DNA of 64,000 nt from Cardiobacterium sp. Marseille-Q4385 (GTDB taxonomy: Bacteria > Pseudomonadota > Gammaproteobacteria > Cardiobacteriales > Cardiobacteriaceae). The DNA lies in NCBI RefSeq assembly GCF_916618745.1, contig NZ_OU745373.1:1-64000 (forward strand). The letters run 5' to 3'. Made by a program: the position numbers and the translations under genes. A model generated the notes under the pieces. It saw nothing but the letters and a program-made list of their open reading frames with translations. It did no database searches and was not told the origin of the DNA. Positions 56,442 through 64,000 of this stretch are shown in pieces; the first letter of the stretch is position 1, and each line of letters opens with the position of its first letter.

Positions 56442-57338
56442 ATGACCCAACCCCGCCTGCGCATCGCCTTGCAGAAAAAAGGACGACTAAGCGCTGATTC
56501 CGCCGAACTGCTGCGCCGCTGCGGCGTGAAAATCCATCTCGCCGAACAGAAACTGATCGCCTGCGCCGAGAACCTGCCCATCGACCTGCTGCGCGTGCGC
56601 GATGACGACATCCCCGGCCTCGTTTTCGCCGGTGTCGTTGACCTCGGCATCGTCGGCGAAAACGTCCTCGAAGAAGAAGAACTGGCGCGGCGCAGCGAAG
56701 GCGAAGCCTGCGACTACACCCGCCTCTGCCGCCTCGACTTCGGCCACTGCCGCCTGTCGCTGGCCGTGCCGCAGGATGCCCCTTTCGACGGCCTCGCTGC
56801 ACTCAATGGCCGCACCATCGCCACCTCCTACCCGCACCTCTTGAAACAGGCACTGCACACGCGCGGCGTCGCCTGCCGCACTATCCTGCTTAATGGTTCG
56901 GTGGAAGTCGCGCCGCGTGCCGGACTGGCCGACGCCATCTGCGACCTTGTTTCCAGCGGGGCGACCCTGGAAGCGAATGGCCTGCGCGAAGTCGAAGTCA
57001 TCTACCGCTCGCAAGCCTGCCTCATCCAGCGCGCCGAGCCGCTTGTCCCGGAAAAACAGGCGCTGGTGGATAAAATCCTCACCCGCATTCGCGGCGTGCA
57101 ACAAGCCGCCGAATCCAAATACATCATGCTGCACGCGCCACGCGACCGCCTCACCGCCATTACCCGCCTGCTGCCCGGCGTGGAAAACCCCACCATCCTG
57201 CCGCTCGCTGGCGCGGACGACAAAGTCGCGGTGCATGCCGTCAGTCAGGAAACCCTCTTTTGGGAAACCATGGAAGCCCTGCGCGGCGAAGGCGCGAGCT
57301 CCATCCTCGTCCTACCCATCGAAAAAATGCTTGCCTGA
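56442..57338 (+). CDS. hisG: ATP phosphoribosyltransferase, long form
   Basis: This 298-residue enzyme starts histidine synthesis by joining ATP and PRPP and is feedback-inhibited by His. MTQPRLRIALQKKGRLSADS starts after AGAGGAGACCC. DDIPGLVFAGVVDLGIVGEN and the PRPP loop SGATLEANGLREVEVI are typical. The C-terminal regulatory domain (about residues 225-298, KYIMLHAPRDRLTAITRLLP) makes it the long type, which needs no HisZ. Confidence 0.97.
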   Translation: MTQPRLRIALQKKGRLSADSAELLRRCGVKIHLAEQKLIACAENLPIDLLRVRDDDIPGLVFAGVVDLGIVGENVLEEEELARRSEGEACDYTRLCRLDFGHCRLSLAVPQDAPFDGLAALNGRTIATSYPHLLKQALHTRGVACRTILLNGSVEVAPRAGLADAICDLVSSGATLEANGLREVEVIYRSQACLIQRAEPLVPEKQALVDKILTRIRGVQQAAESKYIMLHAPRDRLTAITRLLPGVENPTILPLAGADDKVAVHAVSQETLFWETMEALRGEGASSILVLPIEKMLA

Positions 57339-57347
57339 GGAGGCCCC

Positions 57348-58640
57348 ATGCAAACCCTGAACTGGAACGCACTCGAACCCGCCGCCCGCCGTACCGCCCT
57401 GCGCCGCCCGGCGCAAACCATCGCTGCCGACATCGATGCCGCCGTCGCTGCCATCTTCGCCGAAGTTGAAGCCGCAGGCGACGCCGCCCTGCGCGCCCTT
57501 ACCGCCAAATACGACCGCGTGCAGCGCGACGACCTGCGCATCAGCGCTGCGGAAATCGATGCCGCCGCCGCGCGCGTCCCTGCCGAACTCAAACAGGCGC
57601 TTGCCACCGCCAAAGCCAACATTGAAACCTTCCACCGCGCGCAACTGCCGCCGCCCATGCTGGAAATCGAAACCCAGCCCGGCGTGCGCTGTGCCCTCCT
57701 CAACCGCCCGCTGGAGCGTATCGGCCTCTACATCCCCGGCGGCAGCGCGCCACTTTTCTCCACCGTGCTCATGCTCGCCATCCCCGCTCGCCTCGCCGGC
57801 TGCCGCGACATCATCCTCTGCACCCCGCCGCCCGTCGCCGATGCCACCCTCTATGCCGCCCGCCTCTGCGGCGTCGAACACCTCTACGCCGTCGGTGGCG
57901 CACAAGCCATCGCCGCCCTGACCCTGGGCACGGAAAGCATCGCGCCGGTGGACAAAATCTACGGTCCCGGCAACGCCTACGTGACCGCCGCCAAACGCCG
58001 CGCTCGCGCCCTCGGCACCGCCATCGACATGGAAGCGGGGCCTTCGGAAGTGCTGGTCATCGCCGACGATACCGCCAACCCGGACTACATCGCCAGCGAC
58101 CTGCTTTCCCAGGCCGAACACGGCGCCGACAGCCAGGTCATCCTCGTCAGCCCCAGCGCCAAACTCATCGCCCGCACCGACGCCGCACTTGCCCGCCAGC
58201 TCGCCCGTCTGCCACGTCGCGATACCGCCGCTGCAGCACTCGCCCACAGCCGCGCCATCCTCGCCGCCGACCTGCAACAGGCCGTCGCCATCAGCAATGC
58301 CTACGCGCCGGAACACCTTATCGTGCAGACCGCCGACCCGCGCGCCCTCCTGCCCGCCATCGAAAATGCCGGCTCCATCTTCCTCGGCGCCTACAGCCCG
58401 GAAAGCATGGGCGACTACGCCAGCGGCACCAACCACGTCCTGCCCACCTACGGCCACAGCCGCAGCAGCTCCAGCCTCGGCATCGCCGACTTCATGAAAC
58501 GCATGACCGTACAAGAACTCAGCGACGACGGCTTCCGCACCCTTGCCCCCGCTGTGATGACCCTCGCCGCCGCCGAACAACTGGACGCGCACCGCGAAGC
58601 TGTGCGCATCCGCCTCGAAACCACCGGAGACCAACCATGA
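57348..58640 (+). CDS. hisD: Histidinol dehydrogenase
   Basis: This 430-residue zinc enzyme does the last two oxidations, histidinol to histidine. YIPGGSAPLFSTVLMLAIPA, IYGPGNAYVTAAKRRA and DMEAGPSEVLVIAD carry the family signature. The active-site His/Glu region is YAPEHLIVQTADPRALLPAI, and NHVLPTYGHSRSSSSLGIAD ends the core. It starts 10 bases after hisG and overlaps hisC by four (ATGA). Confidence 0.97.
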   Translation: MQTLNWNALEPAARRTALRRPAQTIAADIDAAVAAIFAEVEAAGDAALRALTAKYDRVQRDDLRISAAEIDAAAARVPAELKQALATAKANIETFHRAQLPPPMLEIETQPGVRCALLNRPLERIGLYIPGGSAPLFSTVLMLAIPARLAGCRDIILCTPPPVADATLYAARLCGVEHLYAVGGAQAIAALTLGTESIAPVDKIYGPGNAYVTAAKRRARALGTAIDMEAGPSEVLVIADDTANPDYIASDLLSQAEHGADSQVILVSPSAKLIARTDAALARQLARLPRRDTAAAALAHSRAILAADLQQAVAISNAYAPEHLIVQTADPRALLPAIENAGSIFLGAYSPESMGDYASGTNHVLPTYGHSRSSSSLGIADFMKRMTVQELSDDGFRTLAPAVMTLAAAEQLDAHREAVRIRLETTGDQP

Positions 58641-59689
58641 CCATCGCCGACCTCGCCCGCGCCAACATCCGCGCCCTCAGCCCCTACCAGTCCGCCCGCC
58701 GCCTCGGCGGTGCCGGCCACACCTGGCTGAACGCCAACGAAGCACCGGACGCCCCCGCCCTGCACCTCAGCAAAAGCGACTACAACCGCTACCCCGAACC
58801 GCAGCCCGCCGCCGTCATTAACGCCTACGCCGCTTACGCCGGCCTGACCCCGGAGAACGTGCTGGTCAGCCGGGGCGGCGACGAAGCCATCGAACTGCTG
58901 CTCAAAACCTTCTGCGAACCCGGCGACGCGGTGCTGCACTGCCCGCCCACCTACGGCATGTATGCCGTCAGCGCCGCCACCCTCGGTCTGCCGCAAAAAA
59001 CCGTGCCGCTCACCGCCGCCTGGCAGCTCGACCTGCCCGCCATCGAAAAAGCACTGCCCGGCGTAAAAATCCTCTACATCTGCAATCCCAACAACCCCAC
59101 CGGCACCCTGCTGCACCGCGCCGACCTGCTCGCCCTGCTGGAAATGACTGCCGGACGCGCCATCGTCGCCGTGGACGAAGCCTACATCGAATACAGCCCG
59201 GCCGAGAGCCTCGTTGACGTCCTGCCCCACTACCCGCACCTCGCCATCATCCGTACCCTGTCCAAAGCCTTCGCCCTCGCCGGCCTGCGCTGCGGCTTCA
59301 CCCTCGCCAACCCCGAACTCATCGCCCTGCTGCAAAAAACCATCGCCCCCTACCCGCTGCCCGGCCCGGTGGCCGACCTCGCCGCCCAAGCCCTGCAAGC
59401 GGAAGGCCTCAGGCTCATGCGCGCACGCGTCGCCACCACCCTCGCCGAGCGGGAACACTTCGCCACCGCCCTGCGCGCCCTGCCCGCCGTTAAGCATGTC
59501 GAACCCAGCGGCGCCAACTTCCTGCTCATCCGCTGCCACGACGGCCCGCGCACCTTCGCCGCCCTCAGCGCCGCCGGCATCATCACCCGCAGCCAGCAGA
59601 ACGCCCTCGGCCTCGCCGACCACATCCGCATCACCATCGGCAGCGCCGCAGAAATGGCAGAAACCCTGACCGTGCTGAAACAATGCTAA
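58637..59689 (+). CDS. hisC: Histidinol-phosphate aminotransferase
   Basis: This 350-residue PLP enzyme makes histidinol phosphate from imidazole acetol phosphate. LNANEAPDAPALHLSKSDYN and RYPEPQPAAVINAYA start the fold. GGDEAIELLLKTFCEPGDAV, YICNPNNPTGTLLHRADLLA and VDEAYIEYSPAESLVDV follow. The PLP-bound Lys is in IIRTLSKAFALAGLRCGFTL. The start overlaps the hisD stop. Confidence 0.96.
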   Translation: MTIADLARANIRALSPYQSARRLGGAGHTWLNANEAPDAPALHLSKSDYNRYPEPQPAAVINAYAAYAGLTPENVLVSRGGDEAIELLLKTFCEPGDAVLHCPPTYGMYAVSAATLGLPQKTVPLTAAWQLDLPAIEKALPGVKILYICNPNNPTGTLLHRADLLALLEMTAGRAIVAVDEAYIEYSPAESLVDVLPHYPHLAIIRTLSKAFALAGLRCGFTLANPELIALLQKTIAPYPLPGPVADLAAQALQAEGLRLMRARVATTLAEREHFATALRALPAVKHVEPSGANFLLIRCHDGPRTFAALSAAGIITRSQQNALGLADHIRITIGSAAEMAETLTVLKQC

Positions 59690-59693
59690 ACCG

Positions 59694-59746
59694 CCGCCAA
59701 GCGGGATAACCACGCGCTTTCCCAAAACCCAAACCAGGAACCCACC
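59694..59746 (+). repeat. CCAAGCGG-type repeat in the hisC-hisB spacer
   Basis: CGCCGCCAAGCGGGATAACC, then ACGCG, then a C/A-rich run to the ribosome site AGGAACCCACC. The leader of the lipoprotein gene at 51135-51188 shows the same layout base for base over most of its length. Confidence 0.6.
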
Positions 59747-60838
59747 ATGCAACCCACCCTCTACATCGACCGCGACGGCACCCTCATCGACGAACCCCTG
59801 CCCAGCCGGCAAATCGACACCCTGGAAAAACTCGCCCTCGAACCCGGCGTCATCCCCGCCCTGCTCCAACTCCAGCCCCACTACCGCCTCGTCATGGTCA
59901 GCAACCAGGACGGCCTCGGCACGGAGAGCTTCCCCCGCGCCGACTTCGACAAACCCCAACAAAAACTGCTCGACATCCTCGCCAGCCAGGGCATCCACTT
60001 CGCTGCCATCTACATCTGCCCGCACCGCCCCGAAGACGGCTGCACCTGCCGCAAACCGCAGACCGGCCTGCTCACCGACGACATCGCCGCCAAACGCTTC
60101 GATCCGGCAGACAGCTACACCATCGGCGACCGCGAAACCGACCTCGAACTCGCGCGCAACCTCGGCATCCGTGGCATCCACTACCACCGCAGCAACATGA
60201 ACTGGACGCACATCGCCGAAAAACTCCTGCACAAAAACCTCGCCGGCAACCCCGCCGGGCGCGCGCCGCGCCACGCCGTCGTTGAGCGCAAAACGCGCGA
60301 AACCGACATCCGCGCCGAAGTATGGCTGGACGAAGCGGGCCTCAGCGACATCCACACCGGCATCGGCTACTTCGACCACATGCTCGATCAAATCGCCACC
60401 CACGGCGGCTTCCGCCTGCACCTCACCTGCCACGGCGACCTGCACATCGACGACCACCACACCATCGAAGACAGCGCCCTCGCCCTCGGCCAAGCCCTGC
60501 GCGAAGCCCTCGGCGACAAACGCGGCCTCGCCCGCTTCGGCTTCATCCTGCCCATGGACGAAAGCCGCGCCCGCTGCGCCCTCGACCTCTCCGCCCGCCC
60601 CTACCTGCACTTCCGCGCCCGCTTCAAGCGACCCATGCTCGGCGCTTACAGCACCGAAATGACCGAACACTTCTTCTACTCGCTGGCGCAAAGCCTCGGC
60701 GCGACCCTGCATTTGGAAACCACCGGCCGCAACGACCACCACAAAACCGAAAGCCTCTACAAAGCCTTTGGCCGCTGCCTGCGCCAGGCACTGCGCATAG
60801 AAGACGACCGCCTGCCCAGCAGCAAAGGAACCCTATGA
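59747..60838 (+). CDS. hisB: Bifunctional histidinol-phosphatase / imidazoleglycerol-phosphate dehydratase
   Basis: This 363-residue protein covers two steps of the pathway. The N-terminal HAD phosphatase (residues 1-165) shows YIDRDGTLIDEPLPSRQIDT and CPHRPEDGCTCRKPQTGLL, a zinc-binding loop. The C-terminal dehydratase (about 175-363) shows DIHTGIGYFDHMLDQIATHG, DDHHTIEDSALALGQALREA and the later HFFYSLAQSLG region with manganese-binding His and Glu. Fusion is the usual gammaproteobacterial state. Confidence 0.97.
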   Translation: MQPTLYIDRDGTLIDEPLPSRQIDTLEKLALEPGVIPALLQLQPHYRLVMVSNQDGLGTESFPRADFDKPQQKLLDILASQGIHFAAIYICPHRPEDGCTCRKPQTGLLTDDIAAKRFDPADSYTIGDRETDLELARNLGIRGIHYHRSNMNWTHIAEKLLHKNLAGNPAGRAPRHAVVERKTRETDIRAEVWLDEAGLSDIHTGIGYFDHMLDQIATHGGFRLHLTCHGDLHIDDHHTIEDSALALGQALREALGDKRGLARFGFILPMDESRARCALDLSARPYLHFRARFKRPMLGAYSTEMTEHFFYSLAQSLGATLHLETTGRNDHHKTESLYKAFGRCLRQALRIEDDRLPSSKGTL

Positions 60839-61425
60839 ACACCCTTATCATCGACACCGGCTGCGCCAACCTCGCCTCCCTGCACCACGCCCTAAAACGC
60901 CTGGGCATCCACGCCGACATCAGCGCCGAACCCGCCGCCATTCATGCTGCCGACAAACTGCTCCTGCCCGGCGTCGGTACGGCGAGCGCCGCCATGGCCA
61001 GCCTCACTGCGCGCGGCCTCATCCCCGTTATCCAGCACGCGACCCAGCCGCTGCTCGGCATCTGCCTCGGTATGCAGCTCCTCACCGCGCATTCCGCCGA
61101 AGGCGACCTCGCCACCCTAGGCCTCATCCCCGGCCAGACCACGCGCCTGTCCGCGCATGACCTGCCGCTGCCGCATATGGGCTGGAACCGCGTCCACGCC
61201 ACGCCCGGCCACCCGCTCTTTGCCGACATCCTGCCGGACAGCCACTACTACTTCGTGCACAGCTACGCCGTCCTCGAAAGCCCCGCCACCATCGCCACCT
61301 GCGACTACGGCGTCTCCTTCGCCGCCGCCCTCGCCCGGGACAACTACTACGGCGTGCAATTCCACCCCGAACGCAGCGGCAGCGCCGGTGCCCGCCTGCT
61401 CCATAACTTCATCCACAACACCTGA
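60835..61425 (+). CDS. hisH: Imidazole glycerol phosphate synthase, glutaminase subunit
   Basis: This 196-residue glutaminase supplies ammonia to HisF. The nucleophile Cys is in GICLGMQLLTAHSAEGDL, and the His-Glu pair is in YGVQFHPERSGSAG. LLLPGVGTASAAMASLTARG is the oxyanion strand (P-G-V-G). The start overlaps the hisB stop (ATGA at 60835). Confidence 0.96.
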   Translation: MNTLIIDTGCANLASLHHALKRLGIHADISAEPAAIHAADKLLLPGVGTASAAMASLTARGLIPVIQHATQPLLGICLGMQLLTAHSAEGDLATLGLIPGQTTRLSAHDLPLPHMGWNRVHATPGHPLFADILPDSHYYFVHSYAVLESPATIATCDYGVSFAAALARDNYYGVQFHPERSGSAGARLLHNFIHNT

Positions 61426-61494
61426 GACCGGCGCCATGCAGCGAAGCGGGACAACCCCACATAGCCCCGGCCATCCCCCATCAAGCGAGAAACG

Positions 61495-62208
61495 ATGAAA
61501 AACAAAATCCTGCTGACCACAACCCTGACCCTGGCCGCCGCCGTCGGCCTCTACCTGCTGATGAACGCCCGCTGCTACCAGCTCCTCGGCGACCTCGTCT
61601 GTCACGGCACGAGCGACCGCAAACACATCGCCCTCACCTTTGATGACGCGCCAAGCGAAAGCACCAGCGATGCCGTGCTGGCAGTACTGGCCGAAAAAAA
61701 CGTGAAGGCCACCTTCTTCATGATCGGCGAAAACATGGCGCGCCACCCGCAGGCAGCGCAGCGCATCGCCGCTGCCGGACACGAACTGGGCAACCACTCC
61801 TACAGCCACCGGCGCTTCCTGCTGCGTTCGCCGGCCTTCATCGCGCGCGAAATCGAAGACACCAACGCCCTGATCCGCGCCGCCGGCTACCACGGCCCCA
61901 TCCACTTCCGCCCGCCCTACGGCAAAAAACTGCTCGGCCTGCCGTGGTACCTCGCCCGCCACCACATCACCACCGTGATGTGGGACAGCGAACCCGCCCG
62001 CCAGCAGCCGCCTACTGCCGAAGCCATCACCGCTGCCGCCCTCGCCCAGGCGCACAACGGCGCCATCATCCTGCTGCACCCGTTTTGCCCTGATGCCTGC
62101 CGCGCCGAGCGCGAAGCACTGCCGCACATCATCGACGGCCTGCGCGCCCAGGGTTACACCCTGGTTACCGTCAGCACACTACTCACCCCACAATCGGAAA
62201 ACCCATGA
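61495..62208 (+). CDS. Polysaccharide deacetylase (NodB-like), inside the his operon
   Basis: This 237-residue protein has an N-terminal membrane or signal segment (LLTTTLTLAAAVGLYLLM). The CE4 deacetylase motifs are complete: ALTFDDAPSESTSDAVLAVL with the two Asp, GNHSYSHRRF with the His-x3-His metal pair, IHFRPPYGKK, and a C-terminal LLHPFCPDACRAE where the usual Leu-His is kept. It should remove acetyl groups from a surface or cell-wall glycan. It sits between hisH and hisA. It is preceded by a 69-base spacer and its stop overlaps the hisA start (ATGA). Confidence 0.9.
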   Translation: MKNKILLTTTLTLAAAVGLYLLMNARCYQLLGDLVCHGTSDRKHIALTFDDAPSESTSDAVLAVLAEKNVKATFFMIGENMARHPQAAQRIAAAGHELGNHSYSHRRFLLRSPAFIAREIEDTNALIRAAGYHGPIHFRPPYGKKLLGLPWYLARHHITTVMWDSEPARQQPPTAEAITAAALAQAHNGAIILLHPFCPDACRAEREALPHIIDGLRAQGYTLVTVSTLLTPQSENP

Positions 62209-62954
62209 ATACCACCCCCATCATCCCCGCCCTCGACCTCATCGACGGACAAATCGTCCGCCTCTACCAGGGCGACTACAACCGCCAGACCGACTACGGC
62301 GCCGACCCCATCGCCCGCGCCCAACAATACGCCGCCGAAGGTGCCGAACGCCTGCACCTCGTTGACCTCAGCGGCGCGCGCGACCCGGCGGCGCGGCAAA
62401 CCGCGCTGATTACCCACCTCATCGCCGCCTGCCCGCTACCGGTACAAATCGGCGGCGGCATCCGCAGCAGCGCCGACATCGACGCCCTGCTGACGGCAGG
62501 CGCGGCACGCATCGTCATCGGCTCGCTCGCCGTCAAAGCGCCCGCCACCGTGCAAAACTGGCTCGCGACCTACGGCGGCGACCGCCTCATCCTCGCCCTC
62601 GACGTCCACCCCGGCGCTGACGGCCACTACTACGTCGCCCACAACGCCTGGCAGGAGGGCGGCCAGCAAACCCTCTCCGACCTCATCACCGCCTACCAGC
62701 CACACGGCCTGCGCCACATCCTCTGCACCGACATCAGCCGCGACGGCACCCTGCAAGGCGCGAACACCGCGCTCTACCGCGAACTGCACACCGCCTACCC
62801 AGAGCTCAACATCCAGGCCTCAGGCGGCATCGGCAGCCTCGACCACATCCGCGCCCTCGACGGCAGCGGCGTTAGCGGCATCATCACTGGCCGCGCCCTG
62901 CTCGACGGCCGCATCACCCTGAAGGAGGCACTCACATGCTGGCCAAACGCATAA
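62205..62954 (+). CDS. hisA: ProFAR isomerase
   Basis: This 249-residue TIM-barrel isomerase converts ProFAR to PRFAR. IPALDLIDGQIVRLYQGDYN has the first catalytic Asp, and the second lies in CTDISRDGTLQGANTALY. QIGGGIRSSADIDALLTAGA and ASGGIGSLDHIRALDGSGVS are the phosphate-binding loops. It overlaps both the deacetylase stop (4 bases) and the hisF start (19 bases). Confidence 0.97.
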   Translation: MNTTPIIPALDLIDGQIVRLYQGDYNRQTDYGADPIARAQQYAAEGAERLHLVDLSGARDPAARQTALITHLIAACPLPVQIGGGIRSSADIDALLTAGAARIVIGSLAVKAPATVQNWLATYGGDRLILALDVHPGADGHYYVAHNAWQEGGQQTLSDLITAYQPHGLRHILCTDISRDGTLQGANTALYRELHTAYPELNIQASGGIGSLDHIRALDGSGVSGIITGRALLDGRITLKEALTCWPNA

Positions 62955-63709
62955 TCCCCTGCCTGGACGTCCGCGACGGTCAAGTCGTCAAAGGCGTGCA
63001 ATTCCGCGACCACGAAACCATCGGCGACATCCTGCCGCTGGCCGCGCGCTACGCCGCCGAAGGCGCCGACGAACTCGTCTTCTACGACATCACTGCCTCC
63101 ACCCAGCGCCGCAGCGTTGACAAACACTGGGTGCGCCGCGTCAGCGAAACCCTCGACATCCCCTTCTGCGTCGCCGGTGGCATCGACAGCGTCGCAACCG
63201 CTGCCGCCCTTTTCGCCGACGGCGCCGACAAAATCTCGGTGAACAGCCCGGCGCTGGCGCGACCGGAACTCATCAACGAACTCGCCGAACGCTTCGGCGT
63301 GCAGGCCGTCGTCGTCGGCATCGACAGCTGGCACGACGCAGAAAGCGGCGAATACCGCGTATATCAATACACTGGCGACGCTGCCCACAGCCGCAGCAGC
63401 GGCCGCCTGCTGCTCGACTGGGTCACAGAAGTCCAACAGCGCGGCGCCGGGGAAATCGTCCTCAACATGATGAACCGCGACGGCGTGCGCCAGGGCTACG
63501 ACCTTGACCAACTCAAATACGTGCGCGCCGCCTGCCGCGTGCCGCTCATCGCCTCAGGCGGCGCCGGTGCCAAAGAACACTTCCGCGACGCCTTTTTGGA
63601 CGCCAACGTCGATGGCGTACTCGCCGCCAGCGTCTTCCACAAACGCAGCATCCACATCGGCGAACTGAAAACTTACCTCGCGGTAGAAGGCATCGAAGTG
63701 CGGCACTGA
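62936..63709 (+). CDS. hisF: Imidazole glycerol phosphate synthase, cyclase subunit
   Basis: This 257-residue TIM-barrel cyclase joins HisH. MLAKRIIPCLDVRDGQVVKG holds the first catalytic Asp, and LNMMNRDGVRQGYDLDQL the region of the second. VAGGIDSVATAAALFADGAD and IASGGAGAKEHFRDAF are the phosphate loops. The start follows AGGAGGCACTCAC and overlaps hisA. Confidence 0.97.
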   Translation: MLAKRIIPCLDVRDGQVVKGVQFRDHETIGDILPLAARYAAEGADELVFYDITASTQRRSVDKHWVRRVSETLDIPFCVAGGIDSVATAAALFADGADKISVNSPALARPELINELAERFGVQAVVVGIDSWHDAESGEYRVYQYTGDAAHSRSSGRLLLDWVTEVQQRGAGEIVLNMMNRDGVRQGYDLDQLKYVRAACRVPLIASGGAGAKEHFRDAFLDANVDGVLAASVFHKRSIHIGELKTYLAVEGIEVRH

Positions 63710-63711
63710 AC

Positions 63712-63760
63712 GCGTAACTACGCCGCTTGGCGGGCACCCAAGCCCGTAGGCCCACCACCA
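63712..63760 (+). repeat. CCAAGCGG-type repeat in the hisF-hisI spacer
   Basis: The spacer carries TAACTACGCCGCTTGGCGGG, the inverted form of the word found before hisB and the lipoprotein gene. It continues into CACCCAAGCCCGTAGG before the ribosome site GGAGAACAC. Confidence 0.6.
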
Positions 63761-63782
63761 GACACCCAACACCGGAGAACAC

Positions 63783-64000
63783 ATGGAGAAACACATCAAC
63801 TGGGAAAAAATCAACGGCCTGTTACCCGTCATCGTGCAGGACGCCACGCGCGGCACCGTCCTCATGCTCGGCTACATGAACCGCGAAGCCCTCGCCAAAA
63901 CCCAAAACGAAGGCCGCGTTACCTACTACTCGCGCAGCAAACAGCGCCTGTGGACCAAAGGCGAAACCTCAGGCCATTACCTCGCCGTCTGTGCCATGAG
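63783..64000 (+). CDS. hisI: Phosphoribosyl-AMP cyclohydrolase, partial
   Basis: The frame reads 72 residues, then leaves the window. INWEKINGLLPVIVQDATRG, TVLMLGYMNREALAKTQNEG and VTYYSRSKQRLWTKGETSGH are the PRA-CH domain. In most gammaproteobacteria the same gene continues into the PRA-PH domain (hisIE). Whether it does here cannot be seen. The start follows CCGGAGAACAC. Confidence 0.95.
   Translation, partial: MEKHINWEKINGLLPVIVQDATRGTVLMLGYMNREALAKTQNEGRVTYYSRSKQRLWTKGETSGHYLAVCAM

Noticed and set aside
58448..60742. 764-codon minus-strand frame over hisC and hisB
   Set aside because: It is a Gly/Val/Ala-rich mirror of the his genes with no family resemblance. The plus-strand genes have complete catalytic motifs.

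Overview
The window is a stretch of gammaproteobacterial chromosome with high GC and dense coding. From memory of families, the gene set fits the Cardiobacteriaceae, with Cardiobacterium the closest guess. It combines ordinary gammaproteobacterial housekeeping genes (fabA-fabB, hslVU, bifunctional hisB, zapA, long-form hisG) with mobile DNA of the kind also seen in Neisseria and Haemophilus, and with type IV pilin-like sequence. The genus is an inference; no rRNA is present to settle it.

Layout. 1-417: small tandem repeats and hairpins. 418-4756: purM and purC on the minus strand, a divergent set of tautomerase, slyX and rnhB, then mgtE. 4799-8172: patatin lipoprotein, small membrane protein, aspartic protease and YebE-like protein. 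8266-11350: a three-gene overlapping minus-strand operon of NERD helicase, DUF1444 protein and AdoMet decarboxylase. 11464-18402: two oxidoreductases, tannase-like esterase, GH32 sucrose hydrolase, YgfB, coiled-coil protein with zapA, and a cupin. 18484-22185: a Correia-like palindromic element, TPR protein, tal, YhcH, an IS5-type remnant and tRNA-Leu. 22232-29782: nitroreductase, uraA, EamA transporter, SDR, lipoprotein, a deleted IS4-type transposase and SanA-like protein. 30105-33153: a frameshifted secreted protein with two pilin-head domains, then hslV and hslU separated by a duplicated hslU start. 33192-34885: an intact IS1595/IS1016-type element inside the hslU terminator and a decayed IS630-type element. 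35097-46331: lipoprotein, aromatic aminotransferase, RDD protein, L,D-transpeptidase, fabA-fabB, queH, DUF4178 protein and dapE. 46420-50183: polar amino-acid ABC importer with two tandem binding proteins. 50309-56056: secreted and lipoprotein unknowns, SWIM protein, an XRE regulator with three paralogous membrane proteins, and an AraC regulator. 56224-64000: histidine operon with leader peptide and attenuator, running off the window in hisI.

How the genes work together. hisL through hisI form one attenuated biosynthetic operon. It is interrupted by a polysaccharide deacetylase whose stop codon overlaps the hisA start. The ABC importer plausibly supplies His, Arg or Lys. fabA-fabB make unsaturated fatty acids, and hslVU is the two-part protease. 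The most unusual loci are: (1) the signal-peptide-bearing tandem pilin-head protein broken in a six-base homopolymer; (2) the XRE plus triple PDERQ membrane-protein operon with two matching 18-bp operator-like sites exactly 41 bp apart; (3) the translationally overlapping helicase-DUF1444-SpeD operon; (4) several small palindromic or dispersed repeats, including a 109-bp Correia-like element and a CCAAGCGG motif found in operon spacers.
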